Assembly: GCA_012184525.1 (NCBI GenBank)
Contig: WOFQ01000022.1
Location: forward strand, 434,001 to 498,000
Length of the DNA stretch: 64,000 nt
Direction: 5' to 3'
Source of the DNA: Xenoacremonium recifei
Lineage: Eukaryota > Ascomycota > Sordariomycetes > Hypocreales > Nectriaceae
Below are positions 46,105 to 55,721 of the stretch, in pieces (the stretch's first letter is position 1; every line of letters begins with the position of its first letter). The translations under genes were made by a program, and so were the position numbers. The notes under the pieces were generated by a model. The model was given only the letters and a program-made list of their open reading frames with translations, ran no database searches and was not told the DNA's origin.

Positions 46105-46902
46105 ATGGACAAGGAGAATCCGACTGGAGCAGTGAATCACAAGACTTGTACATCTGCGGGGGGAGGTCAAGCCGCAGGCGGATTTGCGACGGCTGCGGTT
46201 AACTTCCATCTGGGAAAACCCTACGAAGAGTTTTTCAAGAGAATCGAACCGCTTCAGCCGGAGAACCGCGAGCAACGGCTAGAGAACCGCGAGCAAAGGC
46301 TGGAGAACCGCGAGCAAAGGCTGGAGAACCGCGAGCAAAGGCTGGAGAACCGCGAGCAAATGCTGGAGAACCGCGAGCGAAGGCTGGAGAACCGCGAGCA
46401 AATGCTGGAGAACCGCGAGCGAAGGCAAGAGCTTGCAGCCCATGCGCAATTCTTCGCGAACGAGGAGCAATTCCAAGCAACAAATACGCCGGTGAAGCTG
46501 AAAGAAACGCAAAAGGACGAATGGATCAAGAGATACCAAGCAGAGGTTATGAAGAGAGAGACGGCAGAGGAGGACCTTAAACGCCAGAAAGACATCAACG
46601 AGAGCCTGGAGCGGAAAAATAGGGAGTTGGAGGATAAGTTAGCCATGCACCAAGCCCTGGGAACCGCAGCCGGTGAAAGCGAACCTTCCCCAGAGGAGAT
46701 GGACCTGCAAACAAAGATCGATGAACTCACTGCCAAGTTAGAGGATCTCAGAAAAGAGCAGAAAAAGAGCAGTGTCGGGTCGAGTACGTCAAACGACAGC
46801 AGGACAACTGACGGGACCGAAGGTACATCGATTACGGGGCTATCCGGCTGGGGACCGAGTATGGACAGGCACCCAGGAGACGAGGAGTACGTTTTTCCTT
46901 GA
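46105..46902 (+). CDS. Coiled-coil protein built on a 21-bp/7-residue tandem repeat
   Basis: A single-exon frame of 265 aa. The N-terminus has an unusual Gly/Ala stretch (AGGGQAAGGFATAAVNFHLG), then EEFFKRIEPLQP. Residues about 53-108 are eight seven-residue units of the type ENREQRL; heptads of this kind form a coiled coil. A second charged helical part follows (EEDLKRQKDINESLERKNRE and a later TKIDELTAKLEDLRKEQKK), then a Ser/Thr-rich tail ending DEEYVFP. No known family was recognised. An alternative start at about 46070 in another frame (MASYPGAPYSVV) soon hits a stop and would need a very short intron. The gene lies between a dead NB-ARC gene and the two glycine-rich genes, with which it shares Gly/Ala-rich sequence. 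Confidence 0.65.
   Translation: MDKENPTGAVNHKTCTSAGGGQAAGGFATAAVNFHLGKPYEEFFKRIEPLQPENREQRLENREQRLENREQRLENREQRLENREQMLENRERRLENREQMLENRERRQELAAHAQFFANEEQFQATNTPVKLKETQKDEWIKRYQAEVMKRETAEEDLKRQKDINESLERKNRELEDKLAMHQALGTAAGESEPSPEEMDLQTKIDELTAKLEDLRKEQKKSSVGSSTSNDSRTTDGTEGTSITGLSGWGPSMDRHPGDEEYVFP
46261..46428 (+). repeat. Eight tandem 21-bp units
   Basis: Consensus GAGAACCGCGAGCAAAGGCT plus G. Units 2-4 are identical; units 5 and 7 have CAAATGCTG, and units 6 and 8 have CGAAGG. The alternation in the last four suggests a two-unit duplication. The near identity points to recent expansion. Confidence 0.92.
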
Positions 46903-47517
46903 GAATTCGAGTCTGCTGGCGGACTGCCAACCTTGGAAGATTCAAATGCTACAATAGCACGGCGAACTACAATTCATTTATAGAGTACTAGATACTAGCC
47001 TTTCAACGTTGATTCCCTACGATGCTTCACCCTCAGATGCAAGCTAACATTTCTTGGTGCCAATCGAACTTGGATATGAGCATAATTTCCCATTAACTCT
47101 GCCCGGCCCTTGGCTGGCTCTGACTCCCGCTCTTGCTTGCGGTGTGCCTTCGTGTCAACCTAAGAACGGCAATGCCCAGCCCGCACGCATGACAGGGAAC
47201 AGGGCGTTGATGAACAGCGTATCCACACACATCAAAACAGATGGAGGGCATGCTACTGCGGGTGATTGGCTACCGGTAGCAGCTGAACCAAGGGTTGTCC
47301 GTGTAAGCACCAGGCAGACAGCCACTAATGCAGGCAAGTCGCATGAGGCTCTTCTGTTTCAACCCAAGGCACTTCTGGTCTTCGGGGATACGTACACGTC
47401 TTGTCTCATAAGCTGCTGCTGCAAGTACTTCTGTGTGCTCTCTGCAGGACGGGAAGTGTTCCTACCTAACAAGGCTTAAGCACCCCTTCTAGCCTTGATG
47501 CCGTAGCCATCCTCCCG
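46903..47517. other. Intergenic region without a supported gene
   Basis: The open frame at 47054-47479 has no domain and overlaps a minus-strand frame. A Gly-containing fragment (KTDGGHATAGDW) is reminiscent of the neighbouring glycine-rich tails but is too short to call. Confidence 0.4.
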
Positions 47518-47874
47518 TCACCTCCCGAACAACGCATCACCACCAAAAGCAGACCCCCCGATAGCGTGCGCCTCTTCATCCCCAGTATCAAGTGCATAAT
47601 AAGCGAAGCCATCTCCGCCACGGGCGCTCCCGCCTTGTGCGTAGGGGCCATGCGCGTTTCCGCCAAAGGCATCTCCGCCGCGGCTCTGTTTGGACACCCG
47701 ATGTCGAATCGCGTCTCCCAGCTGCCCGGCCGGTGTCGCAGGGTATTTCCAGGCGCAAAAGGCAATGACAACGCCGATAAGGGCTAGCAACCCCGAGACG
47801 ACGCCGACGGCGATGCCAATGATATCTGAGGTGTCCAGGCCTCTTCCAGAGTTGTTGTTGCCGTTGGCCGACAT
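47518..47874 (-). CDS. Small single-pass membrane protein with glycine-rich tail
   Basis: A single-exon gene of 118 aa. After a short polar N-terminus (MSANGNNNSGRGLDTSD) there is one clear transmembrane segment, IIGIAVGVVSGLLALIGVVI, ending FCAWKYP. The C-terminal half is glycine-rich, with the repeated motif GG-D/S-AFGG-N/D-A: RGGDAFGGNAHG, QGGSARGGDG and IGGSAFGGDALFG. The same motif ends the protein encoded divergently 510 bp away. I do not recognise a named family. Glycine-rich low-complexity tails can self-assemble, so a membrane-tethered partner of the divergent gene's product is a reasonable guess, not a demonstrated function. The frame is short but coherent: a start, one membrane helix and a patterned tail. 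Confidence 0.68.
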   Translation of the reverse strand: MSANGNNNSGRGLDTSDIIGIAVGVVSGLLALIGVVIAFCAWKYPATPAGQLGDAIRHRVSKQSRGGDAFGGNAHGPYAQGGSARGGDGFAYYALDTGDEEAHAIGGSAFGGDALFGR

Positions 47875-48383
47875 GGTTCCTGGTTAAGGTATGTGTGGGG
47901 GCACATTTGCGTTTGGGCGAAACCGCAAGGATGAATCGCGCAGAACCTGACGGTCTGTATGAGAAGAGGTCCAGCAAGCACTTCCGTCAGTTAAGTAGGT
48001 AGGTGGCTTGAGGGATTTATGCAGGTTGGCCTATCATTCGGAAGGCTGTGCATAATTGGCAGGCCTCAAATAGCGTCGTATGACTGTCCGTGTGGCGATT
48101 TATGTAAAATGCACCTTCAATTACAAAGAGGGTTGCGAGCCACGTCGGCAACGAGCCTCTGCTGAATGGCGACTGTGCCAGAGGCCGCTCTTCTTGCACT
48201 TCATACGCACCGCTGGACTCAGGTTGTCCGTAAGGTTGCAAAATGAGCCCAACCCGGTAGAAGATATAAGGCTATGTGATGGTCTTTTCGCGACCTCACG
48301 TCCAGATTTTGATCTCAATCAAGAACATCCATTCTTAAGCCTTCAAGTCGATTTTTCAACATACGATTCGCAGATTCAACATC
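47875..48383. promoter_or_regulatory. Shared divergent promoter region of the two glycine-rich genes
   Basis: About 510 bp separate the two start codons. No coding frame here is convincing. A head-to-head arrangement suggests co-expression. No binding motif could be assigned by eye. Confidence 0.45.
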
Positions 48384-48974
48384 ATGGATACCTACTCCGG
48401 ACCCAAACTCGTCAAATTTAAATGCATTTTCAAATTCGATGGTATAATCAGCTCCCACTAATTTCATAGCCCTACATTTGCATGACCAAACACTGAAGAC
48501 GTGTAATGGACAGATAATTCCGAATGGCCCGAGAAGGAGATGGAGAAGAAAGGAGACATGTTAATAAAGGAGTTCAGGAACGAGCTGATGCGTTGCGAAA
48601 ATCTCCATGGTGACGTGACTTTCAAACACTCGGGACAGGAGGTTCGGGACCCCCTGAGATGCCTGGGCAATGTTGTGCGCTCCGGCGATACGCTGCACGT
48701 GTACTGCGACAAATCAGTCAAAGTTGCCATGGGCGGCACGACCCAGCCTTCCTTTGCAACCGCTGGCAACAGCCTCCAAGCTGTAGCCAGAGGCGGTGTT
48801 GCCAGCGGCGGAAGCAGCCATTCGGATGGAACGATGCGCGGAGGGCACGCCTTTGGCGGAGACGCGACCGGGAATATTGGACAGGGGGGGAACGCTTTTG
48901 GTGGCCGTGCGAATAATACTGATGGCCCGGCAGAGTCTGGAAATGCTTTCGCCGGGGATTTTGCTCAGAAGTAA
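48384..48974 (+). CDS. Ubiquitin-like-fold candidate with glycine-rich tail
   Basis: Two exons (48384-48441 and 48514-48974; donor GTATAA, acceptor GGACAG) give 172 aa. The joined N-terminal 90 residues follow a beta-grasp order: strand LVKFKCIFKF, helix KGDMLIKEFRNELMRC, strand DVTFKHSGQEV, then LRCLGNVVRSGDTLHVYC as the closing segment. This parallels the ubiquitin pattern in which a GKQL-like turn and a TLHLV strand close the fold. The C-terminal half is glycine-rich: RGGVASGG, RGGHAFGGDATG, QGGNAFGGRA and GNAFAGDF. The tail has the same motif as the divergent membrane protein. There is no C-terminal Gly-Gly, so conjugation like ubiquitin is unlikely. The fold assignment is by pattern only. 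Confidence 0.62.
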
Positions 48975-50448
48975 GCGAGCTACCTATCCCATATTCTGAG
49001 CTTATATATCGTATTAAAGACGTCTTCAGAATATAAGTTGAAATATTGAAGGTGATGGTTCATCGTCATTAGACAAAACCAGAAAATCCCCCTTCGTCTA
49101 CAATCCACGTCACACATGCTGATCATTTTCATGCTGAGGTGTAACACAGAAATTCAGAGCTTGTCTGTGAATAGTAAGCTGAGACGTGTTACTAGGTGAT
49201 TGGTACTCACGGTGCAGAAACTTGGAAATGAATTTACAATACCTTATCACTAACCAGACACTCATGTGGATACAACTTGAAGTAACACTGCATTATCCTT
49301 GTGGCTGAGGTATCCTTCAGAGAAATTCAGGTTACATCAGGCAGGTCGAGCCTCTGAAGACGGAATCAGTCGCCACGTAAGACAGTCGAAGAGAGCGCAT
49401 TCAGAAATGATTGGCGGAGGCGTGTTTTTACTTGCGTTGTTGTTGCCTGCATAATATACGAATCTTGACCCGGCAGTCCACAAAGCAAAGAATGATTAGA
49501 CGCGAGAAACTGTCAAGACTGGTGCCTCAAGAAGAGCGACGAATTGTTAACGAGAAGCATATAAAAGTACGTAGTAAGTTCGCTGTGAACTTGCAGTTGG
49601 GTGTAACGGCTCCGGCTATATCGATCTCCAATCTTTCTCCTTCAGAGCCGGCAAAAGTTGACTTTCATAGCTGCCTTCCACCACCTAGATCAGGTGATCA
49701 GTATCCCTTGACCGGCTCCCTTCTGAAGGTTGCGCAGCAGGCACGGAGTAATGACGTGTCTGACCTTTTGGGAGTTCTCGGATCGCACCAGACAACTGAC
49801 TGGGAAGTATATAATTCCGTGTGCCGGCTGCGAGGCACAAAACCTAGATTGGATCAATGAGTTTCACTGTCACTCTAACGTGCTACAACCGAACAGGGCC
49901 AAAATAACCGACAGAGACACCATGAGGCTCCCTGTTCGCAGTTTCATGTTGTAGATCCAGTATGGCGGAGCACGGAAGAGTCAGTTTGTAAGTGAAAACA
50001 AGCCAGCTTCAAACAGCCAGTGTGAGTCAGCACGTTTACACTTCCTGTCTAATGTGCCACAGATTGATGTGTCCCCAGACCCACGATTACTTCTTATATG
50101 TCACACATCTCCAAGAGCCTTCGATTTCTTCTCCTTTCCATAAACACTCAATGAGTCGGCACCAGAGACTATATTTCCCTCTACGACGTCTGGGACTCCC
50201 TGCGGCTGCAGCATCCGGGCCTCCGTCTCCCTCTATAGCCCCCGCGATCCTCTATAGCCCCCCGTGACCCTCTACAGCACCCGCGATCCTCTACGGCACC
50301 AGAGCCTCTCTACGACGGCCCGAGTCTCTCTACGGGTCCCAGACACTCTATATAGCGCCCAGAACCCTCTACGGTACCCAGAACCCTGAACCCTCTACAG
50401 CGCCCAGGGATCGCTATAGCACCCGGGGCTTCTATAAAACTCGAGACT
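48975..50448. other. Intergenic region, mostly without features
   Basis: An open frame near 49492-49860 (starting MIRREKLSRLVPQEERR, about 120 aa) has a coding-like look but no domain and no expression signal; I do not call it. The right end holds a minisatellite, listed separately. Confidence 0.45.
50231..50426. repeat. Degenerate minisatellite, about 19-20-bp unit
   Basis: About nine or ten units of the form CTCTAYRGCRCCCRGANC follow each other and end just before the SDR start codon, so the repeat occupies the promoter and 5' UTR. Confidence 0.7.
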
Positions 50449-51324
50449 ATGTCTCTTGACGGTCTGGTAGTGCTTGTGACTGGAGCCAACAGGGGGATAG
50501 GCCTCCAGTTGTGCAAGGAATTCATCATTCAGGGCTGCACGGTGTTTGGAACCGTTCACCCCTCCACAAGACAGGCCAATGACTCCAGCATTCAAGATGT
50601 ATGTTCTGCCTAGTTGTTCACAAGTTCGTGCTAACATTCTCCAGTTGGAAGCTACTGGGGCTGGCATTCTGGAGCTCGACGTCACTGTCGAGGAGTCAAT
50701 TGCGAAGGCCGCAGCGGAATGGGGCGAGAAACCACTTGACATCCTAGTGAACAACGCTGGTTCTCCGCCACCTCCTCGTACGTGGGATGAGGTCACCGCC
50801 GATATCCTTGTCGAGAAATTCCGAGTCAACGCAGTGGTAATTCCTAGCCGGGTTCATCTTCATCTGCATTATCAGACTAACTTCCTCTAACAGGGACCAT
50901 TCCTAGTGTCTAAGGAATTTCTGCCAGCCTTGGAGAAGAGCGAAAATCCAAAAGTAATTAATATCGCGTCAAATTCCGGGCAGATAGACGGTAAGGCTGC
51001 GGCATACCACATACCTCGGCGTTTTAATACTGTACTGACTTCCACAATCCAGCAAATAATAACGGCAAATACCTTGCCTACAAGGTTTCCAAGACTGCAC
51101 TCAATCAGATCACCAAGTCTTTGGCTATGCAAATGCAGATGCAAGGACGGAAAGTTACCTTCAATGGAATCCATCCAGGATATATTCCAACTAGACTCAC
51201 TGGATTTCTTGGCCCTGATAATCTCATCGAACAGGTCGAAAGGATTGTAAGCGTCATTGCAACACTTGGACCAACAGATACTGGGCGGTTTCTTGACAGC
51301 TTTGGGAATGACATGGAGTTCTAG
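50449..51324 (+). CDS. Classical short-chain dehydrogenase/reductase
   Basis: Four exons (50449-50598, 50645-50836, 50894-50990, 51053-51324) give 236 aa. The cofactor motif is VTGANRGIGLQL (TGxxxGIG), the structural motif is LVNNAG, and the catalytic residues are the Ser in INIASNSGQ and the YxxxK in LAYKVSKTALNQ. The motifs line up only after removing the introns, which supports the model. Such enzymes oxidise or reduce alcohols, ketones or aldehydes with NAD(P). The pattern resembles the carbonyl-reductase-like branch. The substrate is unknown and neighbours are unrelated. A minisatellite sits directly upstream. Confidence 0.87.
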
Positions 51325-51538
51325 CTTCATCCTCTATGTCGAAGGGAGCAAGGTTAGCCATGTAATTCTCCACAAGATACTGCGTTCCCATCTTGAGAAA
51401 CGGGCAGACTAGGTCATAAGAGATAGCAAAGCTTCATCAAAACTCCTATCATGCTATAAATACGAACAACACCCGACATCGTCTCGAACCTCTATTAGCC
51501 AACTATCAACTAACCACTTGCTGCATCCACCCAGGCGC

Positions 51539-52315
51539 TCACCCTCGACGATGTTGCCTCCTACTCCTCGGCTCATCTGGGGCTGACTGTGCGCTGCAAT
51601 GACCCGGGTTGAACCCTACAGCTGCGAGGTACTCGGCGATGGGCTGGGGGCGACCGCTAGCAGTGTCGCCAGGCTTACGGGGGAGTTCGCTATCCCCGAG
51701 CTCATGATTGTGCCTTTGGCGGCTTCCGCCAGGCAAAGTCTTGATTGTCCGATCTGGGATGGATGGCCGGATAGCGCTCTCGATGAAGTCGGCCGGGACA
51801 CCCAGCGCAAGGGCGTCTTTGATCCCAGCGTTGATCCGGTCGATATACTCATCTCGAGCATCTGAATCTCCCCGGATGAATGTCTCGCTGAGGTAGACGA
51901 GGGCATTGGACTCGATATGGGGCTTCTGCTCCCGCGCTCTCATCTCAAACCGCACCGCATCAACCGTCTGGGCCAAGTCGCCGCTCTCAGCAAGGAGCCG
52001 CGTCGGCAGCTGCAGCTTCTGCAAGGCAGGATAGAGAACGAGACTCTTGTATGCTTTTGAGTATGCCCCGCTGCGCACGCCTTCTTTGCGGTCCAGCACC
52101 TTCTCGTCTGCCTCGCCTACTCGGAAGACCAGCCCGTGGACTTTGTATCCACTGCATTGCACGACGTTGGCGAAGCCGCGCTCGTTGATTTGCCAGATGT
52201 GGTCGGGGAGAATGCCCCGGCCGACGTATTCGCTGTTGGGGCAGCGGGATGCCATTTGCTGGAGCCAAAGATTGCTCCCGTAGGCGAAGTATAGCTTGCC
52301 GGGTGGGCTTGACAT
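51539..52315 (-). CDS. Gamma-glutamylcyclotransferase-like protein
   Basis: A single-exon gene of 258 aa. The N-terminal domain shows the family hallmark YFAYGSNLWLQQMASRCP (residues 9-26), which makes the substrate cavity, followed by GRGILPDHIWQINERGFANV and VHGLVFRV. In this family a conserved Glu acts as general acid/base; the candidate here lies in the middle region around DRKEGVRSGAY. Members release 5-oxoproline from gamma-glutamyl compounds, including glutathione breakdown products. The second half is charged and less conserved, with a basic C-terminus. No signal peptide is seen, so the protein is likely cytosolic. The frame is intact. Confidence 0.82.
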   Translation of the reverse strand: MSSPPGKLYFAYGSNLWLQQMASRCPNSEYVGRGILPDHIWQINERGFANVVQCSGYKVHGLVFRVGEADEKVLDRKEGVRSGAYSKAYKSLVLYPALQKLQLPTRLLAESGDLAQTVDAVRFEMRAREQKPHIESNALVYLSETFIRGDSDARDEYIDRINAGIKDALALGVPADFIESAIRPSIPDRTIKTLPGGSRQRHNHELGDSELPRKPGDTASGRPQPIAEYLAAVGFNPGHCSAQSAPDEPRSRRQHRRG

Positions 52316-53019
52316 GGCGTGTATGAGGTTGTGCGGGATGACCAGTTCTGAGGTTTCGGGCCGGGGCTTTGGGCTTTACTGAGCGCTGGACAGAGAGTGT
52401 TCTTTGCGTGGTTTTCTGGCTTTATTTATGGTGGTTAACGACCTTGTTGTGAATGCCTGGGGCAAAGACGCGATGCTTCAAATGGAAATGTCCGAAATGC
52501 GAAAATTGAGGAGAAGACTACTTATAGTATGCAGGGCGTAAAATGGTCGATAAGGCAGATACTAGCCGGCATATTATAACTGGTCCCTGTGAAAGCCTGG
52601 GGGTGGTGGTGGAGAGTGTTTAAAGGCGCAGCAATTGATGCGGTGCGGAAGCTTGGTTCAAATGCCGTTGGAGGCCTGATGTGTGGCTGCCTATTGGGAT
52701 GCAGGGTTACAGATAGGTGGGAGTGCTCCATCGATTACAAAAGATCCATATGTCTCGAATGTTTTAGAAGGGAAATTGGCAAGTTACCTTCATGAAGACA
52801 GACACACAAAATCTAAGTGCCAGTCCTACTGTAATATATGGGAAAACTAAGAGTGTCTTTTCATAAAAGGATCTTATACCCTGCTATATAGTATTTATTC
52901 CTGGTCCTCATCCAAACCTCTATGGCGTTCGTCTATATCACGAGTCTATCACCACCACCCAACGCCTCACATCAGTCCACCTGGTCCACCATTTTATATC
53001 CCACCCTCATTCTATCCCT
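52316..53019. other. Intergenic region
   Basis: No gene is supported. It holds the cyclotransferase promoter and the 3' flank of the DUF89 gene. Confidence 0.55.
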
Positions 53020-54758
53020 TCAACGTCCCTCTGAGAGACATACCACCGCCCACTTGCCGTGCCATGCCCATCTTCGCGCCCCCGAGTCGCCGCCGCCACC
53101 CTCCATCGCCCGCAGCTCCTCGTCTTTGCCCGCCGGAAGCCCGACTACGACATCGGCCTTGCAGGTGCGCAGCGCCAGGACGTTGACGCCGGATGAAGGC
53201 CCCATCGGGCCGAGAGCCTCGGGGAAGGCGGTTGTGGGATCCCACCAGGCCTTTGCTTGTTGTTAGCATTTGTAGGGCAAAGATGATTCGTTTTAAACCA
53301 CAGCTCGAGAAATGGGGGTTGGATGAAAGTAGGTGAGTACTTACGTCGCCAGTCAGCTTGCGGTAGTTGAGGTCACCCTTGAAAATGACCAACTCCGCCT
53401 GCTTCAAATCCTCATGCAGCTCCGGGTTCTCGTGCGGCAGCCGCCAATAGCTACCGCCCGCCGTCCAGTATCGATTGGGCCGCATCATCAGCTGGCCCTC
53501 AGCATGCAGCGTCGCCCACTCCTGGAAGAGGAACTGAAGATCCTCCGCCGCCGCGTCGGACAGGGGCTCGGGTGTCTTGTCCTGGAGCTTCTCGTCGTCT
53601 GAGGGCGTCTCGTACAGAGCACGGGGGTTCGCGATAGCGTTGAGCAGGGCGCTGAAGTCGCTTGGCAGCACATCCGACACGAACCAGGGGATCGACTTGG
53701 GCCGCAGCACTACTTGTGTCGCGAGGCCCGATGTCAACAGGTAGCCTGCCAGAATGAGGTCGACGTAAAGCTCGAAGCCGGCGTTGTCCAGCACAATATC
53801 GACACGGCGCTCCTTCTTGCCCTCAGCCTGGGCCTTCTTCAGCACCTCGTACGCGCGGGGCAGGTCGTTGACCAAGATGTTCTTCTCGGCCGCCTTGCGA
53901 GCCTCAGCGCCTTGCAGCTTCTGGATGTCCTCGTAGGTGAGGTTAGTGAGCAGGGACAAGTCGGTGGCGTTGCCCCAGAGGCAGATCTCAAACATCTCGG
54001 CGAAGAGGATCTTCTCTGCCTCGGGATCGTGCGTGGAATCCTTGTTGTCGCGCAGCTGCTGGACTAGTTCGCGGTATTTGCTGGCGAGCTCGAGAACGGC
54101 TGGCCGCGAAGAGCGGAAGGTGTCCATCTTCTGGCGCGCAAAGACGTCGTAGTTCTTCCAGTGCTTGGTGAGCGAGAAGAAGGTGCTCATGCGTCTGTGA
54201 TGTTCCCATATCAACCTTTTGAGTTCCTATAGGTACCATGGTGTGCTAATTTACCTATACATGTAGCACTCGGACCAGAGCCAGGGCACGTTGAACCAGT
54301 GCGGAGGATCGCCGCGCTGGGACAGCTCCTTGTTGTAGGCGGCCACCTCGTCGGGGAAGCCATCGTCGGGGATCGGGCTGGCGGCAGGTCAGTCGAGGAG
54401 TATTCTCGTGGGGTTACCGAAGGGAATCGTACGTGAGCGCCCGGTCGTGCTGGATCTCGTACTTGAGGTTCGACAGCTGCTCGATGATCTTCTTGCCCTC
54501 GGCTTGCGCTTCGGGGTCTTCAGCGCGGGACACGGCTCGGTAGACGTCGTCGATGGTTCCAGTCTGTAAGATAGCGTCATTAATACCGCTTCTTGTCGTA
54601 GAGGCAGCCTGCTCACCAGAATGACGGGCCATCGCTCGCGGACCGACGCGCTGGCAAACGACTTGGGGTCGTTGGTGAAGGACTGCGCTGTTTCAAGTCA
54701 GCAGAGCGTTTGCTCAGGGGATTCAGGCTCGCTTACGGGTCTTGGTGTCGTACTCCAT
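53020..54758 (-). CDS. DUF89 / ARMT1-like damage-control phosphatase
   Basis: Six exons (54758-54737, 54687-54617, 54563-54433, 54377-54255, 54194-53345, 53250-53020) give about 475 aa. The N-terminal helical part (DPKSFASASVRERWPVIL) leads into a catalytic domain with DIVLDNAGFELYVDLILAGY, the Asp-rich metal-binding motif of DUF89 proteins. ELVIFKGDLNYRKLTGD near the C-terminus supplies the second metal-site Asp. The last exon, AWWDPTTAFPEALGP and then LALRTCKADVVVGL, closes the fold. Family members such as yeast YMR027W are metal-dependent phosphatases acting on sugar phosphates or damaged metabolites; human ARMT1 was first described as a carboxyl methyltransferase. The last acceptor must be CAAAG, not the earlier CAAG, to hold the frame. 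Confidence 0.88.
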
Positions 54759-55721
54759 GTTGGCTGGGCAGTGCAATGAGGGACAGTCTGTGCAAGTAAT
54801 TGCCTCTGCGCGACGAGAGTCTTGAGTATTTAATGAATGAATGCCCAGCCAGCTGTTAGGTTAGCTTATGGAGGGGCAGGCTGGAGACCGCCAAAAACAT
54901 CGCGGGGCAGTCGCAGAATAATTCAGTGGGCCGCTGGAGAGCAGGTGACGTCAAGCCAGTAAAGGCCACTGATCTACAGGGCATTTCGCAGAGTTGAGAC
55001 TGAAGAGGATGGATCAACAGGGTCCTGGCGCGCGTTGTTTTAAGTCAATTCAGTGTTATTCTTACTATTTACAATAACAATATCAAGTAACTTTTCAAGG
55101 ACCAAAATGCTGTGAGAGCCATGTTGAGTGCTCTCGAAACTCACTCGGTCGGGTCTACTCCGTATAGAGACACACCTGTAGATATCCTCATCCTGCAACC
55201 CAGACACAGAACCTTACACTAGAAACATTTTCACCCAGATAAGCCCCCAAGTAGACCCAATATTCCACTGTTTTTCGAACCTCAAAGATGACCATCCCTT
55301 CCTCCGACCCTCCTCGGGTAAGCACATTGGCACAATCAGCTTGTATATCCCGCCCATGTGGGACGATCTTCACGCCCGCTTTGATGAGTCGAGAGCTGTT
55401 CTGCGGGATGACGGATGCCTTGAGGCATTAAGACATAGGCATGCGGTGGAAAACAAAGGTTCATGTGGCTTGATTTTGATAAGGAATACTGATCCTAACC
55501 AGCCTTCTGAGAATGTGTACTTGAGATGAGTTCTTGAAACAAAAGCTTCCATTTCGCTACAAACAACAGACCATTTGCACACCAAGTTATTGTATCTCCG
55601 TTTATGTCCAATAATCTATGAATCAACCAAGTCCCGGCCTCTAACTTCGTCTATCCGTCACTCAGTAAAGTCTGTCGTATTCAGCATAAACCCGATACCA
55701 TTATACCCTCCCGGGATTGCC
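54759..55721. other. Intergenic region
   Basis: Nearly 1 kb with no supported gene. Short open frames have no domains. The left part is the DUF89 gene promoter. Confidence 0.55.

Noticed and set aside
46235..46736. Long antisense frames with repeats
   Set aside because: They are reverse readings of the 21-bp repeat array, which is open in several frames because its unit is a multiple of three.
47054..47479. 141-codon open frame
   Set aside because: No domain and weak coding character; it contains only a short glycine-containing fragment similar to the neighbours.
49492..49860. About 120-codon frame (MIRREKLSRLVPQEE)
   Set aside because: Looks partly coding, but no family, no splice support and no promoter signal could be seen; left uncalled.
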